A DNA stretch of 64,000 bases from Monoplex corrugatus (Eukaryota > Mollusca > Gastropoda > Littorinimorpha > Ranellidae), in NCBI GenBank assembly GCA_030674185.1, contig JAPXFY010000023.1:14631186-14695185 (forward strand). Reading direction: 5' to 3'. Below, in pieces: positions 11,076-22,640 of the stretch. The notes below the pieces were generated by a model. The model searched no databases and was not told the origin of the DNA. It saw nothing but the letters and a program-made list of their open reading frames with translations. The stretch's first letter is position 1; each line of letters begins with the position of its first letter. The position numbers were made by a program, and so were the translations under genes.

Positions 11076-11524
11076 GTAAGAATCTTAATGAAGTGTGCAG
11101 TGTGTATGTACAAAATTGTAAAGTTGTAGTGATTTACGATCATTGCATAAAATCTTGTTTATGTTCCTTTTCTTGATGACCAGATAGTTGCATGACTCAT
11201 TTAAGTCGCTGACACACTCACATCCTGAATCGGGATGGGCACTATTTTGACTGTCATTGTGACTGTCACGAGTCAACGTCGAATGTCTGAAAAGCGGTTT
11301 TCTGCTTCCCTGCACGCATTTCATCGCTCTTGAAATTACTATCCTAGCCAGTTAGCTGCCAATCTTTGCGCTTCAATCATTCTGATGGGGCATTCGTTCT
11401 TTCTCCCCTCTGCCTTGTCTAGTCTCTGTTTCAGCACTTTGGCTTTCGCCCTGTTTATGATAGGTCAATACAACTTGAAGTGATAGTTTTTTGTTTGTTT
11501 GTTTGTTTTTGTTTTTACGCATGC

Positions 11525-11635
11525 TGAAGGAGACAGTATATAGGGGCTTAACTGCTGGCAGATTTGAGTGGAGCGTATGTGGAACTGCCTGATTGCAATG
11601 GTTCCCTCTCGAACAAATTCCAAACAATACAGCCG
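11525..11635 (+). repeat. fragment of dispersed repeat Y
   Basis: CTGCTGGCAGATTTGAGTGG, GCGTATGTGGAACTGCC and ATGGTTCCCTCTCGAAC match 28965-29035 and the diverged 50845-50915 copy. Confidence 0.55.
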
Positions 11636-11796
11636 GAGGTTGAAAAATTCAGAATCAGAGATTGAGAGAACGATCGACTGAGCCTCCGAGATCATATCAT
11701 TTTCGGAGTGAAAACTGAAAAGTTTGATCCAGAAACTCATACTTATGACTAATCTTTTTACAGCTCTTTCTCCTTTCCTATACTATAGCCTACAAA

Positions 11797-12520
11797 TGAA
11801 GGACGAAATGTATGATACACTGAACTGCCCGAATGTGCAGTATGTTTGCCGTAAATGCATGGACAGTTAGGGCATACAATCGCGTTCCGATGTCCGCCTA
11901 GACAAACTATTGCAAATGGTTTATGATCTGACCAAACAGGTGAAGGATCTAGAGCAAGGGCTAGGAGGAGAAAGTTTGGACAAAAAAATCGATGAGGCAG
12001 TAAGAAAGTTGAGGAGGCGATGGAGGAGAGAGAAGAGAAAGAAAAAAGAAAGATGAATGTGATCATAGTGGGTGTTAGAGAGAGCTCTGAAGAAAGTGCA
12101 GAGGATAGGAAGAAAGACGACTTGAAGGCTGCCAAAACGATTCTGGGAAAACTGACAAAGATAGAAGACAATGATGTGAAAGAGCCTGTCAGACTGGGAA
12201 AGGTGGGAGGAAATAGGCCCAGGATGTTGAAGGTAACCATGACAAATGAGGAAAAGAAGAAAGAAGTAGTGAGAAAGTCTCCTGAGCTGAATGCCGGAGT
12301 GACAGATCTGACAAAAAAAATCTATGTCAACCATGACTACACTCCCAAACAGAGGCAAAAATACAAAGAGCTGAGAGAAGAGCTGATTAGAAGAAGGGAT
12401 GAGGGCGAACAGAACATAGTAATCAGGAATGGACAGATTGTGACTGTGAGTTCCAGGCCAAGAGGAGCAGAGGGTGGGAAAGGGCCAACAGGAAGTGGGA
12501 GGGAGAAAGCTACATATTGA
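11797..12520 (+). pseudogene. CR1 LINE ORF1 (RNA-binding protein)
   Basis: The first frame, LNCPNVQYVCRKCMDS, looks like the last Cys pair of a PHD-type finger. It is followed after a stop by a coiled-coil-like stretch (KLLQMVYDLTKQVKDLEQ) and, after a frameshift near 12010, by a 166-residue frame. That frame carries RKMNVIIVGVRES, VRLGKVGGNRPRMLKVTM, KKIYVNHDYTPKQRQKYKEL and NIVIRNGQIV, the usual RRM-like and C-terminal blocks of ORF1 in CR1-like elements. In a live element it would bind the element RNA. Two breaks make it non-functional. Confidence 0.7.
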
Positions 12521-12559
12521 ACCGACAAAGGAGATCATGTACATAATGTAAATAGAAGT

Positions 12560-13274
12560 GAACATGTAACTCAGGAAGAGTGCATTGTTGTATACTCAAA
12601 TGTTGATAGTTTGTTAAACAAAAAAGATGAGTTTTTGGCCCTCATAGATGATTTAAAACCAAGTGTGATTGGGCTGACAGAAATCAAGCCGAAGAATGTG
12701 AGAGATTTTATTGAGAATCAATATTCTTTTGCTAATTTTGATATGTTTGTGTCAAAAAATCCCCAAAGGGGAGTTGTAACTTGTATTATATACTGAAAAA
12801 AGGTTGAATGCAAGAGAGTGTGAAGAGTTAAATAATGAAGACCTTGAAGAAAGTGTGTGGTGCTCTTTTAGTGGTGCTAATGGTGAAGAAGTATTGTTAG
12901 GATGTATATACCGAAGTCCTAATACAAGCACAGTAGAAAATGACAAAAAGCTGTTTGATGTTTTAAAATCTGATAAACTTAATAAGTATGATAAGATTTG
13001 TATTGTTGGTGACTTCAACTTTCCAAATGTTGGTTGGGATGGAGAGTGGAGAGGTGATAAAAATGACAAAATAATTGAGAATGTACGTGATGCATTTTTA
13101 ATTCAAAAGGTATCAGAACCTACTCGAAGAAGGAAAGGACAAATTCCTTCTCTGGATGACTGGATACTAGTAAATGAAGAAAACTTAATCTCAGATATAG
13201 AGCACTTACAACCGGTTGGTAAAAGTGACCACGACATATTGAAATTCAAATTGTATGTCTCAATCAATGTATAA
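12560..13274 (+). pseudogene. CR1 LINE endonuclease domain
   Basis: YSNVDSLLNKKDEFLALIDD with IGLTEIKPKN (endonuclease N-terminus and the catalytic Glu in the TEIKP motif) ends at a stop at 12794-12796. A shifted frame continues with LLGCIYRSPN, IVGDFNFPNVGWD (catalytic Asp/Asn) and VGKSDHDILKFKL (catalytic SDH). The residues needed for strand nicking are still visible, but the domain is divided between two frames. The linker to the RT continues in further frames up to 13925 with IWLDKKALRKIKKKYNTYKR and NPKNFWKYVQERTK. Confidence 0.8.
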
Positions 13275-13924
13275 TGCACCTATAGTAGACAAATACAAGT
13301 ATGATTTTAATAAGGGTGATTACAAAAAACTTAATAATATTGTGAAGGATGAAGATTGGAGTGACTTGGTCAATATGGATGTTGAGAGTGCTTGGGGTAT
13401 GATAAAAAAAAAGTGTTAAATGATGGTGTTGAGGAATGTGTCCCAAAAGTTAAAGTTAGTAATTATAAACATTTCAGACCTATATGGTTAGATAAAAAGG
13501 CTCTGAGGAAAATTAAAAAGAAGTATAATACATATAAAAGATATTTGAGAACCAAAAAAGGTAGTAATTATGATATATATATAACAGTAAGAAATGAATG
13601 TGCCAAATTGTTGAAGAAAACCAGAAAAGAGTATGAGAAAAATATTGCTAAGGAAAGTAAAAGTAACCCGAAAAATTTTTGGAAATATGTACAAGAAAGG
13701 ACAAAAGTTAATACAGGTATTAGCCCCTTAAAAACCAATGATGGAAAACTGGTTGTTACAGATAAAGACAAAGCTGAAGTTTTAAATAAATTTTTTGCAA
13801 GCGTTTTTACAACAGAAGATATCAGTACATTACCAGATTTAATAGAAAATTCAAAGTCAAATGGTATATCATTATGTGATATCAGAGTTACTCCAACTGC
13901 GGTAGAAAAAAGTTACAGGAACTA

Positions 13925-15412
13925 AACCCGAATAAAGCTAAAGGACCAGATTTGATATCCCCTAGGATACTAAAGGAAGTAGGTAAAGAACTTGCAAAGC
14001 CACTTTGTATATTATTTAATAAGTCCTTAGAATCAGGTGAGTTACCAAAGGATTGGAAAACAGCCGATGTTAAAGCCTTGTTTAAGAAAGGAAATAGGAG
14101 TGACGCTGGGAACTATAGACCTGTAAGTTTAACTTGTATTGTTTGTAAAGTACTGGAATCACTAGTAAGAGATTGTATCATTTCTCACTTTGAAAGTAAT
14201 AAATTTTATGCAAAATGTCAACATGGATTTAGAGGGAAAAGATCCTGTGTAACCCAATTATTAGAAGTTATGGAGGATTTCACCAATATGATGGACAATG
14301 GGGACCCCTTTGATATCGTGTATCTTGATTTTAGAAAAGCTTTTGATTCTGTACCTCACGAAAGACTGCTCATAAAATTAGCATCTTATGATATTACAGG
14401 AAATACACTCAAATGGATCCAAATTTTTTTGTATGATCGAAAGCAGAGGGTAATGGTAGGAAATGCTGAATCAGAAGAAACAAAAGTGAAAAGCGGGATC
14501 CCTCAGGGCAGTGTACTGGGTCCAATCTTGTTTACAGTATTTATAAATGACTTACCTGATTCACTGCACTGTACTTGCAAAATTTTTGCTGATGATACAA
14601 AACTATATGACAAGGTTGCCAATGTTAATTTAATTCAACAGGACTTGCTAATACTACAAAACTGGTCAGACACTTGGAAATTATATTTTAATGTTTCAAA
14701 ATGCCATGTAATGCATGTTGGTAAGAAGAATATTAGACGAGAGTATTTCATGAAAATTGGAAATGATGTACAGAAAATTAGTGTGTGTGAAACGGAGAAA
14801 GACTTGGGAGTTACATTTGATAGTGAATTATCCTTTGACCTGCACATTAAAAGAGTAACAAATAAGGCTAACCAAATGATAGGAATTATCAAAAGACATT
14901 TTTGTACATGAATAAACATACATTTTTAATGTTGTATAAGGCTTTTGTTAGACCACATTTGATTTGGAATACGCAAGTGTTGTTTGGAATCCGTATTTGA
15001 TAAGACAGTCAAAAATGATTGAAAATGTACAAAGAAGGGCAACTAGGTTGCTTATAGAGTGTAAAAATATGAGTTATGAAGAAAGGCTTAAGTTTTTAAA
15101 ACTTCATTCACTGAAAGGTAGGAGGGTTAGGGGGATTTAATACAGGTATACAAAATAATGAATGGGATGGATAAGCTATCAGTTGAAACATTTTTTTCCT
15201 TTCCACAAGCTAGTATAACAAGGAATGCTGAAGGTAAAATATTTGTTAAACACAGAAATACTAACACAAGAGCGTTTTGTTTTTCTAACAGAATTGTTAA
15301 ATTGTGGAATAAAATTCCTTTTGAAATTAAATTTACTAACAGCATTAACAAATTCAAAAATTTCCTGGACGATGACGAAGAATTCAAAATTTTATTTAAA
15401 AAAATAGACTGA
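13925..15412 (+). pseudogene. CR1 LINE reverse transcriptase and C-terminus
   Basis: ELNPNKAKGPDLISPRILKE begins the RT at about 13925. It is followed by LPKDWKTADVKALFKKG, NYRPVSLTCIVCKVLE, HGFRGKRSCVTQLLE, YLDFRKAFDSVPHERL (motif A), SGIPQGSVLGPILFTVFIN (motif B) and IFADDTKLYDKV (motif C, FADD instead of YADD), to DLGVTFDSELSF. This 319-residue core is open from 13952 to 14911. A frameshift follows, after which the CR1-typical C-terminal blocks (VRPHLIW-like, RRATRL-like and AFCFSNRIVKLWNKIPFEIK at 15270-15330) are found in other frames to a stop at 15412. Confidence 0.85.
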
Positions 15413-15563
15413 AGCAGATTTGCTCAAGTATGAATATTAAGGCATGCTTTTCAGACCCCGAAGAAGAAAGCGTTTAAAACAAAAAAGATAGGGCATTAAA
15501 AGGCCAGAAGGCCTAGGCTACGAGCCAGCCCTCAGCTACTATACTACTACTACTACTACTACT

Positions 15564-16254
15564 ACAAATTTACAAAATACATATAATTATATGTGCCCTC
15601 AGCCTGCACTCCTATGGCTTTTCCCCTGTGGTTCCAGTTTGTTTGTCTGGTTTCTCTCCCCTTAATCTTGATCTTGATATGAACTTCACTGAAACCATAA
15701 CTGACAGTTAATATGATGGTAAAAGCATACCAGAACTACAGTTGCTATATTAACAGATATATTGGGGCCCTGATCTGTGTGCAGAAGCAGTCAGTTCATC
15801 ATACTTCATGGTGCTGTGATTGCTTCTTTTTCCAGACAGTTCCAGTTTATTCTATTTGTGAAAAAATAATCCCTGTATTGTTCAGCATACGTGTTGCTGT
15901 TGTGATTTTTTTTTCAATTGTATTTGTAATTTTTTGTTTATCTGTTACACTACACTACTTCAGTGATTTAAACGTTTAGTATACATCATTACATGTGTGT
16001 ATCATCAGTGATTGAATGTGTACGTTTTGTGTATGTACATAATCTTTTTTTGGTAGATTATTGTATACTATGTATTTTTTTTAAAATCCATAAATCAGCT
16101 CGTATACATTACATGTAAGTATGTTTGTATGTATATACTTATGAAGTCCCATCAAAAGAATCATGCAAAAAATAATATGCGGCGTGTAATATATATATTA
16201 TATACCAGAACTGCAGTTGCTATATTATATATATATGGTTGTTGTTATTTACAG
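15564..16254 (+). other. ABRACL intron sequence, AT-rich
   Basis: No coding signal. The last bases (TATATATGGTTG, then TTGTTATTTACAG) are a plausible splice acceptor for the exon beginning at 16255. Confidence 0.5.
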
Positions 16255-16353
16255 GACACATTATTTGCATTGTCGACCCTTGAGCCAGAACAATGAATGT
16301 GGAACATGAGGTCGGTCTTCTTAAGGAAGAAATCAAGCGTTTGGGAAAACAAG
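16255..16353 (+). CDS. ABRACL: ABRACL exon with start codon
   Basis: Acceptor TTATTTACAG at 16254, 38 bases of 5'UTR, ATG at 16293, 20 whole codons and one base (G), donor GTATGTGG at 16354. The start is set by homology: the first residues MNVEHEVGLL are the conserved N-terminus of the family. The continuation past 16353 in the open frame is intron read-through. Confidence 0.92.
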
Positions 16354-17441
16354 GTATGTGGCCAACTAACTCACAGTGTGAACTGTGTACCACACCGTAT
16401 GCTTGTGAGAGTGATGAAGATGTTTGTGTGCTTGGTATCAGCCAAATGGTTGTGCTTAGTTTGAAGTTTCCAGGCTTGGATTGATAAAGAAGTCTGATTT
16501 AAATTTCAAAGTAGCTGCCAGCATTCAAGCAAATCCAGTGGAGTCCACCAATAAGAAAATTCAGGGGAGTCCAACATGTGTTCATTATATATACTTATAG
16601 CAGTAGTACGCAGTAGCTACAACTAGTAGAAGTTAGAAAAATCAGTGACCTTAAACAGTGATGATTGGTTGTTGCCTTGCTGGTAAAGTTCCCCGCCAGG
16701 GATTTTTTTTTTTTTTTTTTCTATAAGTATAACTAGTGTTCTTAACTATGGTTATGGCTCTTGTAGTCGGTAAAAGGTAAGGTCATCCTAATGACCATGA
16801 GATTGGGAATGAGGTGGTAGAGACTTCAGATTTTCTGTAGCCAGCATAAGTGGGGCAATGACCATCTCCTGTCCCCTTCTGCTTTAATCGAGGGAAAGGG
16901 TATGGGCAATGCCCTTGTGGTGCTGACCCGGGAAAATTTCAGGTATCTGCCACCTCACTCCCCAATGACCTCAGAGTTATGGAACTATCTAGGTAGGACC
17001 TCAGGACCTGGCCAGCTCATGGGTTTATGTGCAGGCTTAAGGCTTGTGCTGTGATCATTCTGGATTTTCTCCATCACATGGCACCTGTGATGTTAGTGCA
17101 TATGGAATTCATTCCGAGCGTGGAGATGTCATCTTAAGAAACTGAAACTGAAAGTGAAACTGATAAAGTTTAGATGTTGTGTTTGCAACATTCCGTATTT
17201 TAAATGTCATCATTATGAATATTATGATGTTTTTCAGTCAGTTTTTCCTATTTTATAGACCTTCATTATCATATTTTACAGCTGGTTTATACTTTATTGG
17301 CTTAGTCACTGAAGCATCCAAAAAGGAAACATGCATGTACGCGCGCGCACACGCACATGCACATACACACATACATAGTAGGCCTACATACACACAACAC
17401 ACAAACACACACACACACATACATACACATACACATGCACA

Positions 17442-17526
<85 letters not shown>

Positions 17527-19865
17527 GGCATACATACATCGTTGCTGCCTTTGCATCACCAGTGTGGCAAAGTGGCTTACAGTTGTCACTCACTCTTCAA
17601 GGAATCTAACACAGGACACTGATACTAGTGATAGCTGTGCTATGCATGCAGTCTTAAGATGCACAGTTGTGCCAATCTTTAGCGCTTGCTTTTTGTAGGG
17701 CAAGACAATGTATAGCAAGCTTTGCTTTTGAGAAACAGTACTTTGTTCACACACAGAGGAGTTTGCTGTGCATGATAGTAGATTTTGTTCATTATAGACA
17801 ATATTTTGTAGGTGGATAAGAAAAGAAATGGGAAGGGAAAATGAAAGATTACATTATTGCCAGAAATTTGTCTCAGGCAGGTTCGTTATATGTGGACTCT
17901 ACTGTAGATGTGGAAACTAAAAACTTATGGAAAATAAAAAAGAAATGTTTTGAATTCATATATATTTAACGAGACAATCAGCTTGCACCTGTCTTGCTTT
18001 GTTAGATATATACACACTCTTAATATGTTTGTGCATGTTTCTGGATTTAGTATGGAAACATTCTATTGTCTATCTTTTCAATAGATTGTGATATCCATTT
18101 GGCTTGAGAACGTAACGTCATGCACACTGTGAATAATTTGGCATCAAAATGTCCTCAGAAGCCTAAAAACAGATCAAGCTTAAATACAAATAAACCTGTC
18201 AGTGTCCAGAGTTATGTATTATTTTTTTTTAATTAGCTTTTCTTTTATCCTGTCCGTTTTATCTGTCACTCAGAACTGGTGATTCAGTTGTGCATAGTAA
18301 AAGTGGTAAAGACCAGAAAAGTCTTGAAAATCGAGTGTGCTCTCAGTGGGATAGCAATATTACGTCTTCCCTCATATGTGACCTGAACTTCAAATTTTTC
18401 TTATATGTATTTATAATCTTCTATTTTACATAATACTGAGTGAATTATAAAATCAGTTGAAGTATTGTTTATATGTGTAAGAAATATATGAGCAAAAGTT
18501 ATTGCAAAAGTCTATTTGTTATTTATGTCTTGTTTGGGAAAAATTTTTTCAATTCATTTGATTTATGGACAACTTTTTGCATCTGCTCTCCACTTCCCCT
18601 CCCCCATACTGCCAAAATGTCTGCTGTTTTGGTGAGCCATCATGAGCAGTGTAATCCACTTCCTGTGTGTACTGTACAGCAGATGAGACATATTTGTCTG
18701 TTCCCAGCAGACTTTTATGTGTCTGTGTGTGTGTGTCTGTGCCTGTGTCTGTGTCTGTGCCTGTGTCTGTGTGTGTGTGTGTGTGCGTGTATGGATATGT
18801 GTGTTTGCACACATGCAGAAAAAAAAATCCACGTGTGCGTGCACATCGCAGGAAAAAAAAAAGGAAACCCAACCAATCAACCAACCAAACAAACAAATAA
18901 GTACAAGTAACTTTAAAATAAGTTATGTGTACACACATGTCAATATGTGCATGGAAAAATAATCAAATGCAGGGAAAATAAGTTAGCATCGTAATGTGAC
19001 TGTATTCTTGTAAAAAAACTTCCCCAAGGAAGAGCAACCTGTGCTTCATGCAGATCATTTAATAATAATAATAATAATAATGTTTATTTGTATAGTACAT
19101 ATTTCATATAAAAACATGCTCACCAGCGCTTTACATTTCGCAAGAAAGGCAAAAGGCATTTCCTTTGCGACAACAAACTCACATCACAAAGAAAGTTAAT
19201 CAACATGCAGACATTTCTTGTGACACAAGCTCACCTCACAAAGAAAGATTAAATCAACATGCAGACCATTTCCTTTGTGACAACAAACTCACACTCACAA
19301 AAAAAGATTAAATCAACATGCAGACCATTTCTTTGTACAACAAACTCGCACACACACACAAAAAGATTAAATCAACATGCAGACCATTTTCTTTGTGACA
19401 ACAAACTCACACTCACAAAGAAAGATTAAATCAACATGCAGACCATTTTCTTTGTGACAACAAACTCACACACACACACACAAAAGATTAAATCAACTTG
19501 CAGATCATTTCCATTGTGACAAGAAGCTCACACTGACTCGCACACACAAAAAAAGATTAAATCAGTATGCAGATCATTTCTATCAAATTTTATTTCAAAG
19601 TCCACATGACTCATAAAGTAATTTATAACTTCGATTTTAATTTCGAGTTTTTTTTATTTTATTTCTTTGTTTGCCAGGAGAGAATGGAGAATATCAAGTG
19701 AACTTTGGCGTGCTGTTCAATGATGAAAAATGCGCCAACGTGTTTGAAGCTCTTGTAGGAACGCTTCGTGCAGCTAAGCGCAGGAAGATTGTCACGTACG
19801 AAGGAGAATTGTTATTGCAGGGAGTTCATGATAATGTGGTCATTAAATTGATAAACATTGACTGA
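16293..19865 (+). CDS. ABRACL: ABRACL, costars family protein (two coding exons)
   Basis: Joining 16293-16353 to 19678-19865 gives an 82-residue protein, against about 81 residues for animal ABRACL. It begins MNVEHEVGLLKEEIKRLGKQ, has a Gly codon split by the intron, continues ENGEYQVNFGVLFNDEK, and contains CANVFEALVGTLRAAKRRKI and VTYEGELLLQGVHDNV, the most conserved costars blocks. The costars domain is a small winged-helix-like fold related to the C-terminus of ABRA/STARS, linked to actin dynamics and cell motility; it acts in the cytosol. Splice sites are AAG|GTATGT and TTTGCCAG|GA. The intron (3.3 kb) holds SINE and microsatellite sequence but no coding ORF. Neighbouring EIF4B is on the opposite strand and functionally unrelated. 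Confidence 0.95.
16750..17165 (+). repeat. dispersed SINE-like repeat with GAAACT tail
   Basis: The longer copy of the repeat at 1281-1440. It includes CACCTCACTCCCCAATGACC, GGACCTGGCCAGCTCATGGG, ACATGGCACCTGTGATGTTA and the (GAAACT)n tail. Phrases resembling its CCACCTCACTCCCCAATGAC block recur near 34425, 34600 and 35050, so more fragments are scattered between 34.3 and 35.1 kb. Confidence 0.7.
17339..17526. repeat. (AC)n microsatellite in ABRACL intron
   Basis: An impure CA/CATA stretch passes into a pure AC run of about 75 bp. All overlapping frames are low-complexity artefacts. The following 17527-18716 has no recognisable gene. Confidence 0.97.
18717..18835. repeat. (TGTGTC/TGTGCC)n microsatellite
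   Basis: Hexamer-type GT-rich repeats with a short A-tract after them; within the ABRACL intron. Confidence 0.9.
19058..19150 (-). repeat. (AAT)n plus short LINE/SINE tail
   Basis: (AAT)8 followed by GTTTATTTGTATAGTACATA and CCAGCGCTTTACATTT. This resembles the inverted 3' end of L2-tailed retroposons (the GCGCTATATAAAT-like terminus seen in plus orientation near 8915). A short similar remnant, TAATAATTCTACTTGTATAG, lies near 44601. Confidence 0.5.
19150..19580. repeat. about 58-bp minisatellite, seven units
   Basis: Units contain AAAGATTAAATCAACATGCA, GACCATTTCCTTTGTGAC and AACAAACTCACAC with variable CA runs. The array ends about 100 bp before the ABRACL terminal exon. Confidence 0.9.
19678..19865 (+). 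CDS. ABRACL: ABRACL terminal coding exon
   Basis: A long pyrimidine tract and TTTGCCAG (ending 19677) precede GAGAGAATGG. With the G from the first exon this gives GENGEYQVNFGVLFNDEK and runs to the TGA at 19863-19865. It carries nearly the whole costars domain. The last 21 codons are part of a tandem triplication that continues into the 3'UTR (19799-20010). Confidence 0.95.
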
Positions 19866-20010
19866 TGTATGATGGAGAATTATTACTGAGGGAGTTCATG
19901 TAAAAGTGATTACTAAACTATCAAATACTGACTAATGTATGCTAGAGAACTGTTATGAGTGCAGAAAGTTCATGAAAAGTGGTTAGTAAATTGTTAAAGG
20001 CTGACTGATG
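19799..20010 (+). repeat. tandem triplication of the ABRACL 3' coding end
   Basis: Three units of about 70 bp. The first is coding (from GAAGGAGAATTGTTATTGCA to the stop plus ATGTAT). Units at about 19870 and 19938 repeat it with decay: GATGGAGAATTATTACTGAG, then GGGAGTTCATG, then TACTGACTAATGTAT; and GCTAGAGAACTGTTATGAGT, then GAAAGTTCATG, then GGCTGACTGATGTA. The two downstream units are out of frame and follow the true stop codon, so they lie in the 3'UTR. Confidence 0.85.
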
Positions 20011-20425
20011 TAAAGCAAACGTTAGAGGAATTTGGGGGAGGAGAGTACACGGATATGGCTGTTAAGCCATTATAAGACTGTTGACTATTGTCATGTAGAT
20101 GTGGGGTAAAGGGGCTGAATCATATGGAGATGTCAAGAGTCAGGCTGTTTTGGGGGGTGGGGTTTCCAGATAGATGTTGAAGTCACTTAACTGGCATGGA
20201 TGTTTTGTTGACTTCAAGAACCAAATAGTAAAAATTAGCTTCATAAGAATCAGAAGGGAACATTTTCTTTAAATCTGTTGTACGTCTGACTGAGAAGATG
20301 ATTGGAGAGAAGTTGTTGCTGAACAAGGTTGAAATGATTACACCAAGGATTGAGTTTGTGCATAGATGTATGTGTATTAGTTTTTTTCCTTTTTCTTTTA
20401 TTTATTTTGTGTGTGTGTGATATAT

Positions 20426-20540
20426 TGTTACAATCTAAATACTATACTATAGGCTTGAACCAAGTGTTTGTGTTTGCACATTGTTACAAATTAATATAGG
20501 ATAGATTTGAACCAAGCTTTTGTGCTTGCATGATTTCGGA
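20426..20540. repeat. about 57-bp tandem duplication
   Basis: Two units with TTGTTACAAWYTAAWA, TAGRYTTGAACCAAG and TTTGTGYTTGCA. Otherwise 20011-20690 shows no gene and may be ABRACL 3'UTR. Confidence 0.7.
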
Positions 20541-20689
20541 TTGCGCAGTGCACAAGGCCAGGGTGGTTTTGTTGATTAAAAAGTGTGTGCTGATGGAGAT
20601 TTGTGTATGTTTCCTATAACAAAGAGTCACCCATCACCCATCAGCATTATTGAGTTTGATGGTAGTTATTGCAGCAGACATCACAACAA

Positions 20690-21240
20690 CTCTCCTCCAT
20701 TGACTTCAGTCTTGATTTCTTTGTGCTACTTTGTAGACCTTCAGACGTCTGATGTTGGTGGTGTTCATACAGGAGGTGGGTGGTCTGTCGGATTTCTTTG
20801 GCTTCAACTTTTCCTTGCAAAACTCTTTATCATTAGGGTTGTGTTGGTGTTGCAGGTTACATGGCCGATTCATTTTCTTTTTGTAAATTTCTGCTAGCAG
20901 TTGACATTGGACTGTGAGTTCATTCAAAATGCTTTCATTTGTTCTTTTATCAGTCCATTTAAGAAGCGGTGTGTAGAACCACACCCATGCTGCTTCTGTC
21001 TAATTTGCATCTGTATTTCTGCATATCTAGGCTTTACAGCCATATAATTTAGCGTTACTGACCAGATCAAGCATTTTAGAATTTCAATTTTAAGGGCTGT
21101 TGGGATGCTCGTGTCTTTCCAGATGTTACTGAGTTGGACCATTTTCAGTTTTGCCATTCCTTCTCTTTTTTGGATGTCTTCAGTACGGGTGTCATCAAGA
21201 GTTTTAACTGAGCCTAAATATTTAGTCACTCACACTTTCT
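20690..21240 (-). pseudogene. LINE reverse-transcriptase C-terminal fragment
   Basis: On the minus strand two frames give TKYLGSVKTLDDTRTEDIQK, IEILKCLIWSVTLNYMAVKP and, after frame breaks, MWFYTPLLKWTDKRTNESIL with DRPPTSCMNTTNIRRLKVY. This is the post-catalytic region of an RTE-like ORF2 (the YLGSxI block, the LIWSVLLYGxEAW block, then WTDKRTNESIL). It is the same family as the fragment at 3-434, which begins at the AWTLRK block. The fragment is decayed and has no YADD motif. Confidence 0.7.
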
Positions 21241-21925
21241 AATGCAGTCTTGTTGATTTGACTGTCTCGGTAATAATCTCAGCAAACAAGAGTAACTTAG
21301 CTTAAAGGATGCTGATTTTTGTTCACAGATGTTCATTAGCAAGATTTATTTCATCATTTTTACCAAGTTTCATTGATTTTTGTGATCCAGGGTTGATAGT
21401 AGTTTTGTTGGTTTACTGAGATTAATGCCTACATTTAATGTATGGCCATAGATTGTGTGTGTTTAACATAATGAAAGTCTCATCAAAAATGTAACAAGAG
21501 GTGATCTGTCAGATATAAAATTATTGTGCTGATGAAATTAACCATAATTATGGTGTGGAGTATATTTAATATTTCTTCTGTATTCAGGTTTTTATTAACA
21601 AAGGATTTGTAGTAATTAATCCATTCTACTTCTCCAAGCAATTGATGAAAGTCATAAAATGAGAATGTTAAAGAACACTTTCCTGACATCTTTTCTATCT
21701 CCATAGGGAGTTTTTGAGCATTTATAAAGAGAAGTACAAAATGGGGCACTAACGACTAACCCGTATTTACTTGACAAAGCTGTCCCTGTTAGTCATTATC
21801 TTTTTATTTATGAATATTGATCACACATGATTGCTTCTCATACTTTTCTTCCAAATTGTTTGTTTCACTGGGTGTTGTGTTAGTTGTTTAGGTAATGTTT
21901 CCACACATTGTAGAGTTCTGCTACC
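21241..21925. other. no recognisable gene
   Basis: AT-rich intergenic or 3'UTR sequence. Open frames here are short and show no motif that I recognise. Confidence 0.4.
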
Positions 21926-22120
21926 TTAACCCTTCGATTCTCGCACCCTATCCACCAGCTGCAACAACTTAGCCCTTTGACTCCTTAACCCTATCCACCA
22001 GCTTCTTGCTGGAAGCTGGCAGATAGGGTGAGGGAGCAAAAGAGTTAAGTTTTTGCTTCGCTAGCATAGTTGATCATGCCGAATGCTGGTTGAAAGGGTG
22101 CGGGAGTCAAAGGAATAAAA
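21926..22120. mobile_element. TTAA double-hairpin MITE, copy 2
   Basis: Starts TTAACCCTTCGATTCTCG and has the inner hairpin around CCACCAGCTTCTTGCTGGAA and the asymmetric segment TTTTGCTTCGCTAGCATAG. The right end (GGAGTCAAAGGAATAAAA) has lost its TTAA. Confidence 0.85.
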
Positions 22121-22202
22121 GTGGGTTGATTGTTCTGTATAGGTGTGAATGACTCTCTGCTCTTCATATCCCACACAGCAGACCCGACATGTCCTACATA
22201 AA

Positions 22203-22640
22203 ACAAAGGGAAAGGATTGTAGACTCTGAAAATCTATGTGATATTGTTAATACTCAACAAAAAGGATTATGAATTCTGAAGCCTATATTATGTTGTTCGT
22301 TCTCAACAAAAAGGATTGTGAGTTCTGAAAATCTCCTTAATGTTGTTAATACTCAACAACAACAGAGAGACCACTTCAGCCTTGGTTGATGGGAAGAAGT
22401 CATTGCGACGTTAATTTTTCAAGAGATTGAAATAGTATGTGTCAAATTCAGTTCAGTAACCATTTATTTTACTGACAAGAACATTGACTAGGTAACTCAT
22501 GGTAACTGAAAGGATAAACTGAAAGAAATAAACAAAATAGGCCTATGTTATCAGCATGTTATGGAAAGGAAAATAAGACAGAATAAACTGAAAGAAATAA
22601 AATACGGTATCAGCATGTTATAAAAAGGAAAATAAGAAGA
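22203..22640. repeat. two short tandem duplications
   Basis: 22203-22370 holds about 2.6 units of 58 bp (ACTCAACAAAAAGGATTRTG, then TTCTGAAAATCT). 22510-22640 holds two units of about 62 bp (ACTGAAAGAAATAAA, then TATCAGCATGTTATRRAAAG). Confidence 0.75.

Larger units (their letters stand above)
11795..15563 (+). mobile_element. CR1-type LINE, near full length, decayed
   Basis: A two-ORF non-LTR retrotransposon. ORF1 has a CxxC-type zinc-finger remnant and an RRM-like part (to 12520), then come the endonuclease (about 12560-13260), linker, reverse transcriptase (about 13925-14911) and C-terminal region (to 15412). The 3' end has CCAGAAGGCCTAGGC and a (TAC)n tail at 15536-15563. It lies in the sense direction of ABRACL and probably inside its first intron. 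At least five frameshifts or stops break the ORFs (near 11867, 12010, 12796, 13420 and 14908-14975), so it is dead. Confidence 0.85.

Noticed and set aside
11758..12565. Minus-strand frames of 160 and 214 residues opposite CR1 ORF1
   Set aside because: The plus strand carries recognisable ORF1 blocks; the minus frames are Ser/Phe/Leu-rich shadows of a Lys/Glu-rich coding strand.
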